Origin: an uncultured Oscillospiraceae bacterium
GTDB lineage: Bacteria > Bacillota > Clostridia > Oscillospirales > Acutalibacteraceae
Assembly (NCBI GenBank): GCA_900549055.1
Contig: URNB01000116.1
Coordinates: 1-5,827 of the forward strand
Length of the DNA stretch: 5,827 nucleotides
Direction of reading: 5' to 3'
In this document: positions 1-5,450 of the stretch, in pieces
Layout of the letters: the number at the start of each line of letters is the position of its first letter
How positions within the stretch are numbered: the first letter of the stretch is position 1
The notes under the pieces: generated by a model
The model's database searches: none
What the model was told of the DNA's origin: nothing
The model's input: the letters and a program-made list of their open reading frames with translations, nothing else
Made by a program: the position numbers and the translations under genes

Positions 1-90
1 GCTCCATTCGTCACTCTTTTTTAATCTCTGTAACACATCTATTGTAAACCTACACGCATTAACAAAAATTTCACGGAACGGCTATTGAAA

Positions 91-615
91 ATGCAAATAT
101 CGGATGATATAATTCTTAATATGAGCAACAAAAGTTTTCTTAAGATAATAACCGCCGCCGCAGCGGATTCGCGGCTTTCAAAAACAGCTTTTTTTATTCA
201 GCACGGGAATACCTCCTGCCTTCTGCACTGCATTGCCGTTGCATATTACTGCTACAGGCTGGCAAAACGCTTCAAAGCCCTCAAGGGGCATGAAAACGAG
301 CTTGTGCGCGGGGCGCTGCTGCATGATTATTTTCTTTATGACTGGCACATTCCCGATGAAAACAGACCCTTGCACGGCAGGTACCACCCGAGCGCTGCGC
401 TCAAAAATGCCGAAGAGGACTTTGAATTGAGCGATATGGAGCGGGATATTATTAAAAAGCATATGTTTCCGCTCACCCTCACTCCGCCCGCATACAAGGA
501 AAGTCTTTTGGTCTGTCTTGTTGATAAGGCATGCTCGATTTATGAAATATTCAGCAGAAAAGCCTATAAAAACAAGCAGATACGCTCGGCGTTTGAAAAA
601 ATCAAAAATAGCTAA
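91..615 (+). CDS. HD-superfamily metal-dependent hydrolase, uncharacterised
   Basis: This is a small soluble protein of the HD phosphohydrolase superfamily, whose members use divalent metals to hydrolyse phosphate esters; the substrate cannot be told from sequence. Numbering from a possible TTG start at 85, the HD signature is seen as His48 (after Gln39-His40-Gly41), the His80-Asp81 pair in a GALLHD context, His97 and His101 (LHG...HP), His126 (KKHMFP) and a late Asp147 (CLVDK). This is the usual spacing of metal ligands in single-domain HD proteins, and the length of about 175 residues fits that group. I see no signal peptide or membrane segment. I prefer the ATG at 91 over the TTG at 85, with a weak purine-rich stretch at 75-81 as ribosome binding site; a later ATG at 121 has none. 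It is followed by 40 bases without a visible terminator. The domain call is strong; the function is unknown. Confidence 0.85.
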   Translation: MQISDDIILNMSNKSFLKIITAAAADSRLSKTAFFIQHGNTSCLLHCIAVAYYCYRLAKRFKALKGHENELVRGALLHDYFLYDWHIPDENRPLHGRYHPSAALKNAEEDFELSDMERDIIKKHMFPLTLTPPAYKESLLVCLVDKACSIYEIFSRKAYKNKQIRSAFEKIKNS

Positions 616-655
616 CTTAGTGTAAAATAAATGTAGGGAAAAACAGTACAAGAGT

Positions 656-955
656 ATGCCAATCGGAGAAATATACAAAGAAAGTGAAAAACTTTACGAG
701 ACAGAAGAAGCATATGAAGAAAATCTTGGATTATACGAACAATTAACAGGCAGTCTGATTATGCAAAATCCTGACAGAGCTGAAACAATCTCACAAAATA
801 CCGCATATTTACAACGGTTTGTGAAAGGTATCAGCATTTGCAAAAAAGAAGAGAGAGCAAATAACGGAGGGTGCGCAGAACCGCACACTATTAACATTCT
901 CAAAAAAATTTTCCTACAAAAACTTGACACGAACCGTTTGTCCCGCCGTACTTGA
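656..955 (+). CDS. small hypothetical protein or decayed gene fragment
   Basis: I do not recognise this 99-residue reading frame. Residues 1-55 are acidic, rich in Glu and Tyr and probably helical (GEIYKESEKLYETEEAYEE, then a LYEQLTGSL stretch). The last 30 or so residues are basic and low in complexity, ending in RLSRRT, and look unlike natural protein. The frame is open upstream of the ATG back to a TAA at 623-625, so the ATG may not be a true start. The nearest purine-rich site (AGGGAA, 635-640) lies 15 bases away, too far for a normal ribosome binding site. Codons are more A-rich than in the flanking HD gene and prfC, which suggests different ancestry. The TGA overlaps the -35 box of the prfC promoter. 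It could be a real small gene, the remains of a mobile gene, or chance; I lean towards a fragment. Confidence 0.3.
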   Translation: MPIGEIYKESEKLYETEEAYEENLGLYEQLTGSLIMQNPDRAETISQNTAYLQRFVKGISICKKEERANNGGCAEPHTINILKKIFLQKLDTNRLSRRT

Positions 956-958
956 CAC
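922..958 (+). repeat. 9-bp direct repeat carrying a second TTGACA
   Basis: The word ACTTGACAC occurs at 922-930 and again at 950-958, 28 bp apart. The second copy contains the functional -35 box of the prfC promoter. The first copy has no -10-like hexamer at the proper distance (bases around 947-952 do not match TATAAT), so it is probably not a second promoter. It may be a small duplication or a chance repeat. Confidence 0.4.
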
Positions 959-981
959 ACAATAAAGTAATATGTTATAAT
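952..981 (+). promoter_or_regulatory. sigma-A promoter of prfC, extended -10
   Basis: A perfect -35 box TTGACA (952-957) and a perfect -10 box TATAAT (976-981) are separated by 18 bp. The -10 is preceded by TG one base upstream (973-974), giving an extended -10. Transcription should start near 988, leaving a 5' leader of about 25 nt before the prfC start, so no room exists for a leader riboswitch. The -35 overlaps the end of the small frame at 656-955, so prfC is transcribed on its own. Confidence 0.85.
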
Positions 982-1000
982 TTACAGGCATTTTTTTACA

Positions 1001-1006
1001 GAGGAG
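1001..1006 (+). promoter_or_regulatory. ribosome binding site fixing the GTG start of prfC
   Basis: GAGGAG sits 7 nt before the GTG at 1014, close to ideal. No competing ATG lies nearby in this frame, so the GTG is the start. Confidence 0.85.
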
Positions 1007-1013
1007 TAATTTT

Positions 1014-2606
1014 GTGAGCGACCTTAAAACCGAAATTGAACGCAGACGGACGTTTGCTATAATATCCCACCCGGACGCCGGTAAAACCACACTGACCGAA
1101 AAATTTTTGCTGTACGGCGGCGCTATTCAGACCGCAGGCTCGGTAAAAGGCAAGGCTACGGCCAAACACGCGGTTTCCGACTGGATGGATCTTGAAAAGC
1201 AGCGCGGTATTTCCATAACCTCGTCTGTAATGCAGTTTGAATACGAGGGCTTTTGCATAAATATTCTTGATACCCCGGGGCATCAGGACTTTTCGGAGGA
1301 CACCTACCGCACTCTCATGGCGGCTGACAGCGCCGTAATGGTAATTGACGCGGCAAAGGGTATTGAGGCGCAAACGCGCAAGCTCTTTAAGGTCTGCGCT
1401 ATGCGGCATATTCCGATATTTACGTTTATAAATAAGTTAGACCGCGAGGCACGCGACCCGTTTGAGCTGCTTGACGAGCTTGAAAAGGAGTTCGGAATAG
1501 GCACCTACCCTGTTAACTGGCCTATCGGCTGCGGCGTTGATTTCAAGGGCGTTTTTGACCGCGACAAGCGCGAAATTCTCACCTTTAAAGAGTTCCACCG
1601 CGGGCAGGATAAATTAAGCGCCGTAAAGTGCGATATTACCGATACCGAAAAATTAGATGAGCTTATAGGCGAGTACCAGCGCGCAGAGCTGGTAGACCAG
1701 ATTGAGCTGCTTGACGGCGCAAGCTATGAATTTGACCTTGAAAAGGTGCGCCGCGGCGAGCTGACCCCTGTTTTCTTCGGTTCGGCGCTTACCAATTTCG
1801 GGGTTGAGCCGTTTTTGGAGAACTTCCTTAAAATGACCACATCCCCCCTGCCGCGTATGTCGGAGGGCGAGCCTGTTGACCCGTTTGACGATAATTTTTC
1901 GGCGTTCGCCTTTAAAATTCAGGCGAATATGAATAAGAACCACCGCGACAGAATAACCTTTTTCCGCATATGCTCGGGCAAATTTGAGCGCGGGGCTGAT
2001 TACTACCACGTTCAGGCGGGAAAGCCCGTGCGACTGTCTCAGCCGCAGCAGATGATGGCAGAGGAGCGCCAGGTAATAAACGAGGCGTATGCGGGCGATA
2101 TAATCGGCGTTTTCGACCCCGGTATTTACTCAATAGGCGATACGGTATGCTCGCTTAAAAAGCACGTTAGGTTTGAGGGTATTCCCACCTTTGCGCCTGA
2201 GCATTTCGCCGTTATAGAGCAAAAGGACAGCCTTAAACGCAAGCAGTTTGTAAAGGGCGTTGAGCAGATAGCGCAGGAGGGCGCCATTCAGATATTCCGC
2301 GAGCCGAACTCGGGTATGGAGCGGGTAATAGTGGGCGTTGTGGGCGTTTTGCAGCTTGAAGTGCTCGAATACCGCCTTAAAAATGAGTATAACGTTGACG
2401 TTATAAGAAATGATATGCCCTACCAGTACATCCGCTGGGTAAGAAATAAGGATATAGATATGAAAAGCCTGAACCTCACCTCGGATACAAAATGGGTTCA
2501 GGACTTCAAGGACAACAATATTTTGATATTTACAAGCGAATGGAATATCAACTGGGCGCTCGATAAAAATGAAGGACTTATTTTAGAAGACTTTAATAAA
2601 GATTAG
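1014..2606 (+). CDS. prfC: peptide chain release factor 3 (RF3), GTPase
   Basis: RF3 is a cytoplasmic translational GTPase that releases RF1 or RF2 from the ribosome after peptide hydrolysis. All GTPase motifs are present: P-loop SHPDAGKT (18-25), switch I QRGISIT (63-69), G3 DTPGHQDF (86-93), G4 NKLD (140-143) and G5 GSA (256-258). The signature run through VKGKATAKHAVSDWMDLEKQ (44-63) separates it from EF-G and EF-Tu. The beta-barrel and RF3-type C-terminal parts follow, including FKIQANMNKNHRDR and GAIQIFRE near the middle and VGVLQLEVLEYRLKNEYNV further on. The length of 530 residues matches E. coli RF3 (529). The start is GTG at 1014 with GAGGAG at 1001-1006 and a 7-nt spacer. It is monocistronic, with its own promoter. 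The TAG stop (2604-2606) lies at the edge of an inverted-repeat element; the protein end appears intact. Confidence 0.97.
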   Translation: MSDLKTEIERRRTFAIISHPDAGKTTLTEKFLLYGGAIQTAGSVKGKATAKHAVSDWMDLEKQRGISITSSVMQFEYEGFCINILDTPGHQDFSEDTYRTLMAADSAVMVIDAAKGIEAQTRKLFKVCAMRHIPIFTFINKLDREARDPFELLDELEKEFGIGTYPVNWPIGCGVDFKGVFDRDKREILTFKEFHRGQDKLSAVKCDITDTEKLDELIGEYQRAELVDQIELLDGASYEFDLEKVRRGELTPVFFGSALTNFGVEPFLENFLKMTTSPLPRMSEGEPVDPFDDNFSAFAFKIQANMNKNHRDRITFFRICSGKFERGADYYHVQAGKPVRLSQPQQMMAEERQVINEAYAGDIIGVFDPGIYSIGDTVCSLKKHVRFEGIPTFAPEHFAVIEQKDSLKRKQFVKGVEQIAQEGAIQIFREPNSGMERVIVGVVGVLQLEVLEYRLKNEYNVDVIRNDMPYQYIRWVRNKDIDMKSLNLTSDTKWVQDFKDNNILIFTSEWNINWALDKNEGLILEDFNKD

Positions 2607-2630
2607 GCAAACGAGAATAATCCGAACCCG
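2606..2630 (+). repeat. left terminal inverted repeat of the element
   Basis: These 25 bp pair perfectly with 2853-2877. The match extends over the flanking TA and one further T/A pair (2603 with 2880), probably by chance. Its first base is the last base of the prfC TAG stop codon. Confidence 0.9.
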
Positions 2631-2638
2631 CCCAAAAC

Positions 2639-2660
2639 GGCGTATTTTCGGCGTATTTTC
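2639..2660 (+). repeat. tandem 11-bp repeat inside the element
   Basis: GGCGTATTTTC occurs twice head to tail, at 2639-2649 and 2650-2660, without mismatch. It lies just inside the left inverted repeat and could be a subterminal binding site or a replication-slippage product. Confidence 0.75.
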
Positions 2661-2673
2661 ATTTGTCGTCTTT

Positions 2674-2691
2674 ATAAGGTGAAAGCCTTAT
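2674..2691 (+). repeat. hairpin with GAAA tetraloop inside the element
   Basis: ATAAGGT-GAAA-GCCTTAT forms a 7-pair stem (the innermost pair is a U-G wobble in RNA) with a GNRA-type GAAA loop. No T-run follows, so it is not a terminator. It is part of the foldable RNA the element adds to the prfC transcript. Confidence 0.6.
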
Positions 2692-2745
2692 CGCATCCTC
2701 CGCATAAAAATCCACACGAAAATCACGCTCGTTTTGGGTCGCAGA

Positions 2746-2852
2746 TTTTTTGAGGAGCGGATTTTTTGCAGAGCGAGGCACAAAACGCAGTTAATCCTAA
2801 CGGATTAACGAGTATTTTAACGCGGCAATGCGAGAAATCCACGCTCAAAAAA
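2746..2852. repeat. secondary imperfect inverted repeat enclosing an 8-bp hairpin
   Basis: The stretch 2746-2770 (TTTTTTGAG, then GGATTTTTTGCA) resembles the reverse complement of 2829-2852 (TTTTTTGAG, then GGATTTCTCGCA), with one gap and a few mismatches. Between them, GTTAATCC-TAAC-GGATTAAC (2790-2809) is a perfect 8-bp stem with a 4-nt loop. The right half of the element can therefore fold on itself independently of the terminal repeats. Confidence 0.6.
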
Positions 2853-2877
2853 CGGGTTCGGATTATTCTCGTTTGCC
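2853..2877 (-). repeat. right terminal inverted repeat of the element
   Basis: This is the exact reverse complement of 2606-2630. The flank is TA (2878-2879) followed by ACCG, where A2880 would have completed the ancestral TAA stop of prfC. Confidence 0.9.
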
Positions 2878-2918
2878 TAACCGATGATTACCGTTTCATA
2901 ATATTTTGTACACTGCAC

Positions 2919-2954
2919 AATCAGCCTCTCCGAATAACGGGGAGGCTGATTTTT
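2919..2954 (+). terminator. Rho-independent terminator, probable ancestral prfC terminator
   Basis: A 14-pair stem (2919-2932 with 2938-2951, one T-G wobble) encloses a 5-nt loop AATAA and is followed by a T-run ending at 2954. On the plus strand it is a textbook terminator. It now lies 312 nt past the prfC stop because the inverted-repeat element intervenes. On the minus strand the base after the stem is followed only by a weak TTGTG stretch, so it would serve the convergent glycosidase gene poorly at best. Confidence 0.88.
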
Positions 2955-3117
2955 GATGGAATATTGCCGCTGCCGCAAGTCAATTCTGCAGTTTACTGAT
3001 TATTCCGGGCTTTGGAATATCGCTTTCTGCGCCGGCATAAGCGGAGAATCCGGCTTTAATAATATTTTACCGTACCGAATAAATCCGTGTTTTCCGTTAT
3101 ATCCTGTCCCTGATGAT
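2955..3117. other. intergenic stretch between convergent genes, no feature seen
   Basis: With the element and terminator listed above, this completes the 511-base gap between prfC and the glycosidase gene. I find no gene, RNA or strong terminator here. Short inverted pairs such as ATTCC...GGAAT (about 3001-3017) and GCCGG...CCGGC lack T-runs. No good minus-strand terminator for the glycosidase gene is visible. Confidence 0.5.
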
Positions 3118-5298
3118 TCAATTCGGCATGGTGCCGTTCCTTTCTTCGGCTTCGTATATAAGCGCCGCAACATATGAGGCGAAGCCGTGATTGCAGCTGG
3201 CAAATGTGTTTTTATGCTCCCAAAGAGTCCCGGTAAGCTCTGCCATGTAAAGAAAATAGCCCTTTATCTCCTTTAAAAGCTGTGAATAATATCCGTTTTC
3301 ACGCAGCAGCTCAAGCCGCAAAAAATTACCTATAAACGCATTTGATGGATATATTTCGGGATAATTTCCGTTCTCGGCTCTCTGCGGCCCGAATTCGGTT
3401 GTAAGCCTCTCCCAAAGCTCAGGATAAAGCTCCCTTGTCGCAACGCCCGAGAAGAAGGCGTAATACTGGCATGTCTCGGTGCGGTTTTCCGTTACGAACG
3501 GTACACCGTTTTTATTATAGACCTCGTTGTCCCTGAAAAATTCGCCGTCAAACGAACGCTCTCTTATTGTTTCGCGCAGCTTTTCCGATTTTTGCTTTAA
3601 TTTTTCATCCTCGAAAAGCTCGCCCGCCGCGCTTAAGGCTGCGGCGTAAAGCATATTTGAGGGGAAATTGATATCCTGAACAAAATCGTTCGCCTTCGAC
3701 CACTCTATGAATACCCAGCCGGGCAGCCTTTCAAGCAGACCGTCCGCATTTTCAAAGCACTCAAACCACCCGATAAGGCGGTATACCTTATCCCTGAAAA
3801 GCAATATGAAGTCGCTGTCTCCGGTCCGATATGAAAAATCCCTTAATTCAAGAATAAACCACATCGCCCAGTTCGGTATGAAGCCGCCGCTGTCCACATC
3901 TGCGGGATAGCACATAGGAATCATGCCGTCGGGGATGTTCTCGTAATTTTCGGAGAGCAGATAATTTTCAAGAAAATTTTTCTCTATAAGATTTTTACCC
4001 GCATAAAATTTTTCGGCTCTGCCTAAAAAGAAGCTGTCGCACAGCCAGCCCGCGCGTTCTCTTGTCGGGCAGTCGGTAAACAGATCAAAGCTGTTTTGAA
4101 TAAAGGTCTCGTGCGCGGCGCGGAGTATTTTATTTATATCCTCATCATCCGTTTTATAATCAAATGCAATCGGCACGGGGCACACCGTTTCGGTTATGCA
4201 AATGCCGTTTATCACCGCACTGCCGCTTACACAAACGGACTTTAAGTATTTTAAGCCGTACGGCTCCGCCGACATGAAATGATATTCTCCCGGTGCCAAA
4301 TACAGCTTGATCACACTGCAGCACTCAAGCCTTAAGGGATCGACATCGCCGTTTTCTGTAAGAATTTCATCAAAAAGGAACAAAAGTACGCTTTCCTCGC
4401 TGCATTTAATATCCGCCGTTATAAAGCCTGTTTTTTCGCAGGGAAATTCCAAAATTTCAAATTCACCCGCACCTAAAGCAGTATTTCCGGAATATTCGGT
4501 GCGGCGGTCATCAGTTATCTCCGAGCGTATCTCCTGCACCTCGTCGCTTAAATGCTCGCACAGCTCGTTTTCAAAAAATCCCTCTAAATTGCCGCTTGCG
4601 GGGTTTTTTATGTATATAAGCGAACGGTCTTTTCTGTACTTTTCGGGTTTTATCCCGAAAACCGCGCTGCCGCCGCAAACGCTGCTGCAGGGAGAGACCT
4701 CTGTAAAGGTGCTCGCCGGAATATTTCTCGGCAAAAGGCATTTTTCGTCTGTTATGACGACCGACCTCGGCGATACATTCGCTCCGTTTGCTCCTGTGCG
4801 CCAGCCGCAGAAGTTCTCAGTCAGCCTGTAGGCCTCGGCAAAGGGTCTTTGATAGCTGTAGCGCTGAACCCTGCGTATGCGCTCGCAAAGCTCATAAAGC
4901 TCAAAGGCATTCTCCCCTGCCTCGTCGGTCACTGCAGCCGCTGCGCCGTCCGATACGAGCTCCGCTTCAATAAAGCCGCTCTGCATAAGCGAATAAAAGC
5001 TGTTCACATAATAATTGACCGTTTCTATCGCAATGTTATTTTCGCCCTTTTTCAAATCGAGCTCGATCTCATCGACTCTGTAATATCCGTGCGCGCACCG
5101 TGCAGGGCCGAAATAAGTGAATTTCCCGTTCACAAATACCCTGTAAAAGCCGGAAGCGGCGATTTTAAGAATCGCACTTCCCGATTCGCAGCGGATATTT
5201 TTATAAAGCCCCAGGGTTATATTTTTTTCTTTTTCAAGTCCCTTTGCCCAAATCGGCTTTGCACGGGTGAAAAAGTTATCGGACACATTAATTTTCAT
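3118..5298 (-). CDS. GH78/alpha-L-rhamnosidase-like six-hairpin glycosidase
   Basis: This protein probably removes a terminal sugar, rhamnose or similar, from an imported oligosaccharide or glycoside. An N-terminal beta-sandwich is indicated by GFYRVFVNGKF (50-60) and YYRVDEIELDLKKGENNIAIE (72-92), typical of rhamnosidase N-domains. The (alpha/alpha)6 barrel spans about 380-715. It contains DCPTRERAGWLCD (409-421), the counterpart of the GH78 DCPQRDERLGWTGD motif but one residue shorter, with Glu414 the likely general acid and Asp421 a conserved partner. TGTLWEH (689-695) supplies Glu694, the likely general base, and SCNHGFASY (701-709) closes the barrel. No signal peptide is present and there are about 20 cysteines, so it is probably cytoplasmic. 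The protein ends soon after the barrel and lacks most of the usual C-terminal beta-domain. The ATG has GGAAGG 9 nt upstream (5308-5313). The substrate is not determinable. Confidence 0.85.
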   Translation of the reverse strand: MKINVSDNFFTRAKPIWAKGLEKEKNITLGLYKNIRCESGSAILKIAASGFYRVFVNGKFTYFGPARCAHGYYRVDEIELDLKKGENNIAIETVNYYVNSFYSLMQSGFIEAELVSDGAAAAVTDEAGENAFELYELCERIRRVQRYSYQRPFAEAYRLTENFCGWRTGANGANVSPRSVVITDEKCLLPRNIPASTFTEVSPCSSVCGGSAVFGIKPEKYRKDRSLIYIKNPASGNLEGFFENELCEHLSDEVQEIRSEITDDRRTEYSGNTALGAGEFEILEFPCEKTGFITADIKCSEESVLLFLFDEILTENGDVDPLRLECCSVIKLYLAPGEYHFMSAEPYGLKYLKSVCVSGSAVINGICITETVCPVPIAFDYKTDDEDINKILRAAHETFIQNSFDLFTDCPTRERAGWLCDSFFLGRAEKFYAGKNLIEKNFLENYLLSENYENIPDGMIPMCYPADVDSGGFIPNWAMWFILELRDFSYRTGDSDFILLFRDKVYRLIGWFECFENADGLLERLPGWVFIEWSKANDFVQDINFPSNMLYAAALSAAGELFEDEKLKQKSEKLRETIRERSFDGEFFRDNEVYNKNGVPFVTENRTETCQYYAFFSGVATRELYPELWERLTTEFGPQRAENGNYPEIYPSNAFIGNFLRLELLRENGYYSQLLKEIKGYFLYMAELTGTLWEHKNTFASCNHGFASYVAALIYEAEERNGTMPN

Positions 5299-5335
5299 TT
5301 AAAACAGCCTTCCAGTTCGGTATATGATTTCTTGT

Positions 5336-5364
5336 ATTATAAAACACGCCGCGAAATAATTCAA
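5336..5364 (-). promoter_or_regulatory. sigma-A promoter of the glycosidase gene
   Basis: On the minus strand a perfect -10 TATAAT (5341-5336) follows a -35 of TTGAAT (5364-5359, 4 of 6 to consensus) after 17 bp. Transcription would start near 5329, giving a leader of about 30 nt that contains the ribosome binding site at 5313-5308. Confidence 0.7.
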
Positions 5365-5371
5365 GCACTTT

Positions 5372-5387
5372 ATTCGTAATTACAAAT
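5372..5387. promoter_or_regulatory. possible operator: 16-bp imperfect palindrome upstream of the -35
   Basis: ATTCGTAATTACAAAT is a 16-bp palindrome with one mismatched pair (5375 with 5384). It ends 7 bp upstream of the glycosidase -35 box, a position typical of activator sites. The regulator is not in this window. The AT-rich makeup means chance is possible. Confidence 0.3.
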
Positions 5388-5396
5388 TGTCGGCGG

Positions 5397-5427
5397 AAAA
5401 ACGAAAAATGCGGCGTTTCCGCCGCAT
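5397..5427 (-). terminator. Rho-independent terminator of the membrane-protein gene
   Basis: Read on the minus strand, ATGCGGCG-GAAA-CGCCGCAT forms a perfect 8-bp GC-rich stem with a GAAA tetraloop (5427-5408), followed by two T-runs (5407-5404 and 5400-5397). It begins 23 nt after the stop of the membrane-protein gene and so separates it from the glycosidase gene, which has its own promoter downstream. Confidence 0.88.
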
Positions 5428-5450
5428 AAAATGGTGATATAAATTTTAAA

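Larger units (their letters stand above)
2604..2879. mobile_element. MITE-like element with perfect 25-bp terminal inverted repeats, TA-flanked
   Basis: The left end (2606-2630, beginning GGCAAACGAGAATAAT) is the exact reverse complement of the right end (2853-2877), 25 of 25 bases. Both ends are bordered by TA (2604-2605 and 2878-2879), as expected if a TA target was duplicated; this is the target preference of the IS630/Tc1-mariner group. The 272-bp core encodes no transposase and no convincing protein, so any movement would need a transposase supplied in trans. Removing the core and one TA gives GAT-TAA-CCG, an intact TAA stop for prfC, and brings the terminator at 2919 to 38 nt after that stop. 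Inside are a tandem 11-bp repeat, two compact hairpins and a secondary inverted repeat. The inverted repeats and empty-site logic are seen directly; the family link to IS630 is an inference. Confidence 0.8.

Noticed and set aside
1..90. Possible promoter with TTGTAA (42-47) before the HD gene
   Set aside because: No acceptable -10 box lies 16-18 bp downstream; the true promoter may lie outside the window.
178..678. Minus-strand open frame of 166 codons opposite the HD gene
   Set aside because: It is the complement of a clear HD-domain gene and shows no recognisable domain; the HD motifs decide for the plus strand.
871..886. Hairpin GTGCG-CAGAAC-CGCAC near the end of the small frame
   Set aside because: The stem is only 5 bp with no T-run after it, so it does not qualify as a terminator or a known RNA motif.
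996..2133. Several minus-strand open frames (996-1409, 1304-1504, 1653-2009, 1912-2133) opposite prfC
   Set aside because: prfC is unmistakable over its whole length; these are antisense shadows with no plausible protein character.
2604..2879. Reading the inverted-repeat region as a CRISPR, attenuator or simple large terminator
   Set aside because: There are only two copies of the long repeat, in inverted orientation 222 bp apart, with no spacer array and no T-run after the right arm; a separate proper terminator follows at 2919.
2766..2999. Plus-strand open frame crossing the right half of the element and the terminator
   Set aside because: It runs through an inverted repeat and a terminator stem, starts with no ribosome binding site and has no protein-like composition.
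2953..3203. Short frames in the gap after the terminator (2953-3177 plus, 3000-3203 minus)
   Set aside because: They have no ribosome binding site and no recognisable domain, and they overlap the end of the glycosidase gene.
4307..5379. Plus-strand frames of up to 176 codons opposite the glycosidase gene
   Set aside because: They are antisense to conserved N-domain sequence and even to the glycosidase promoter; no function is recognisable.
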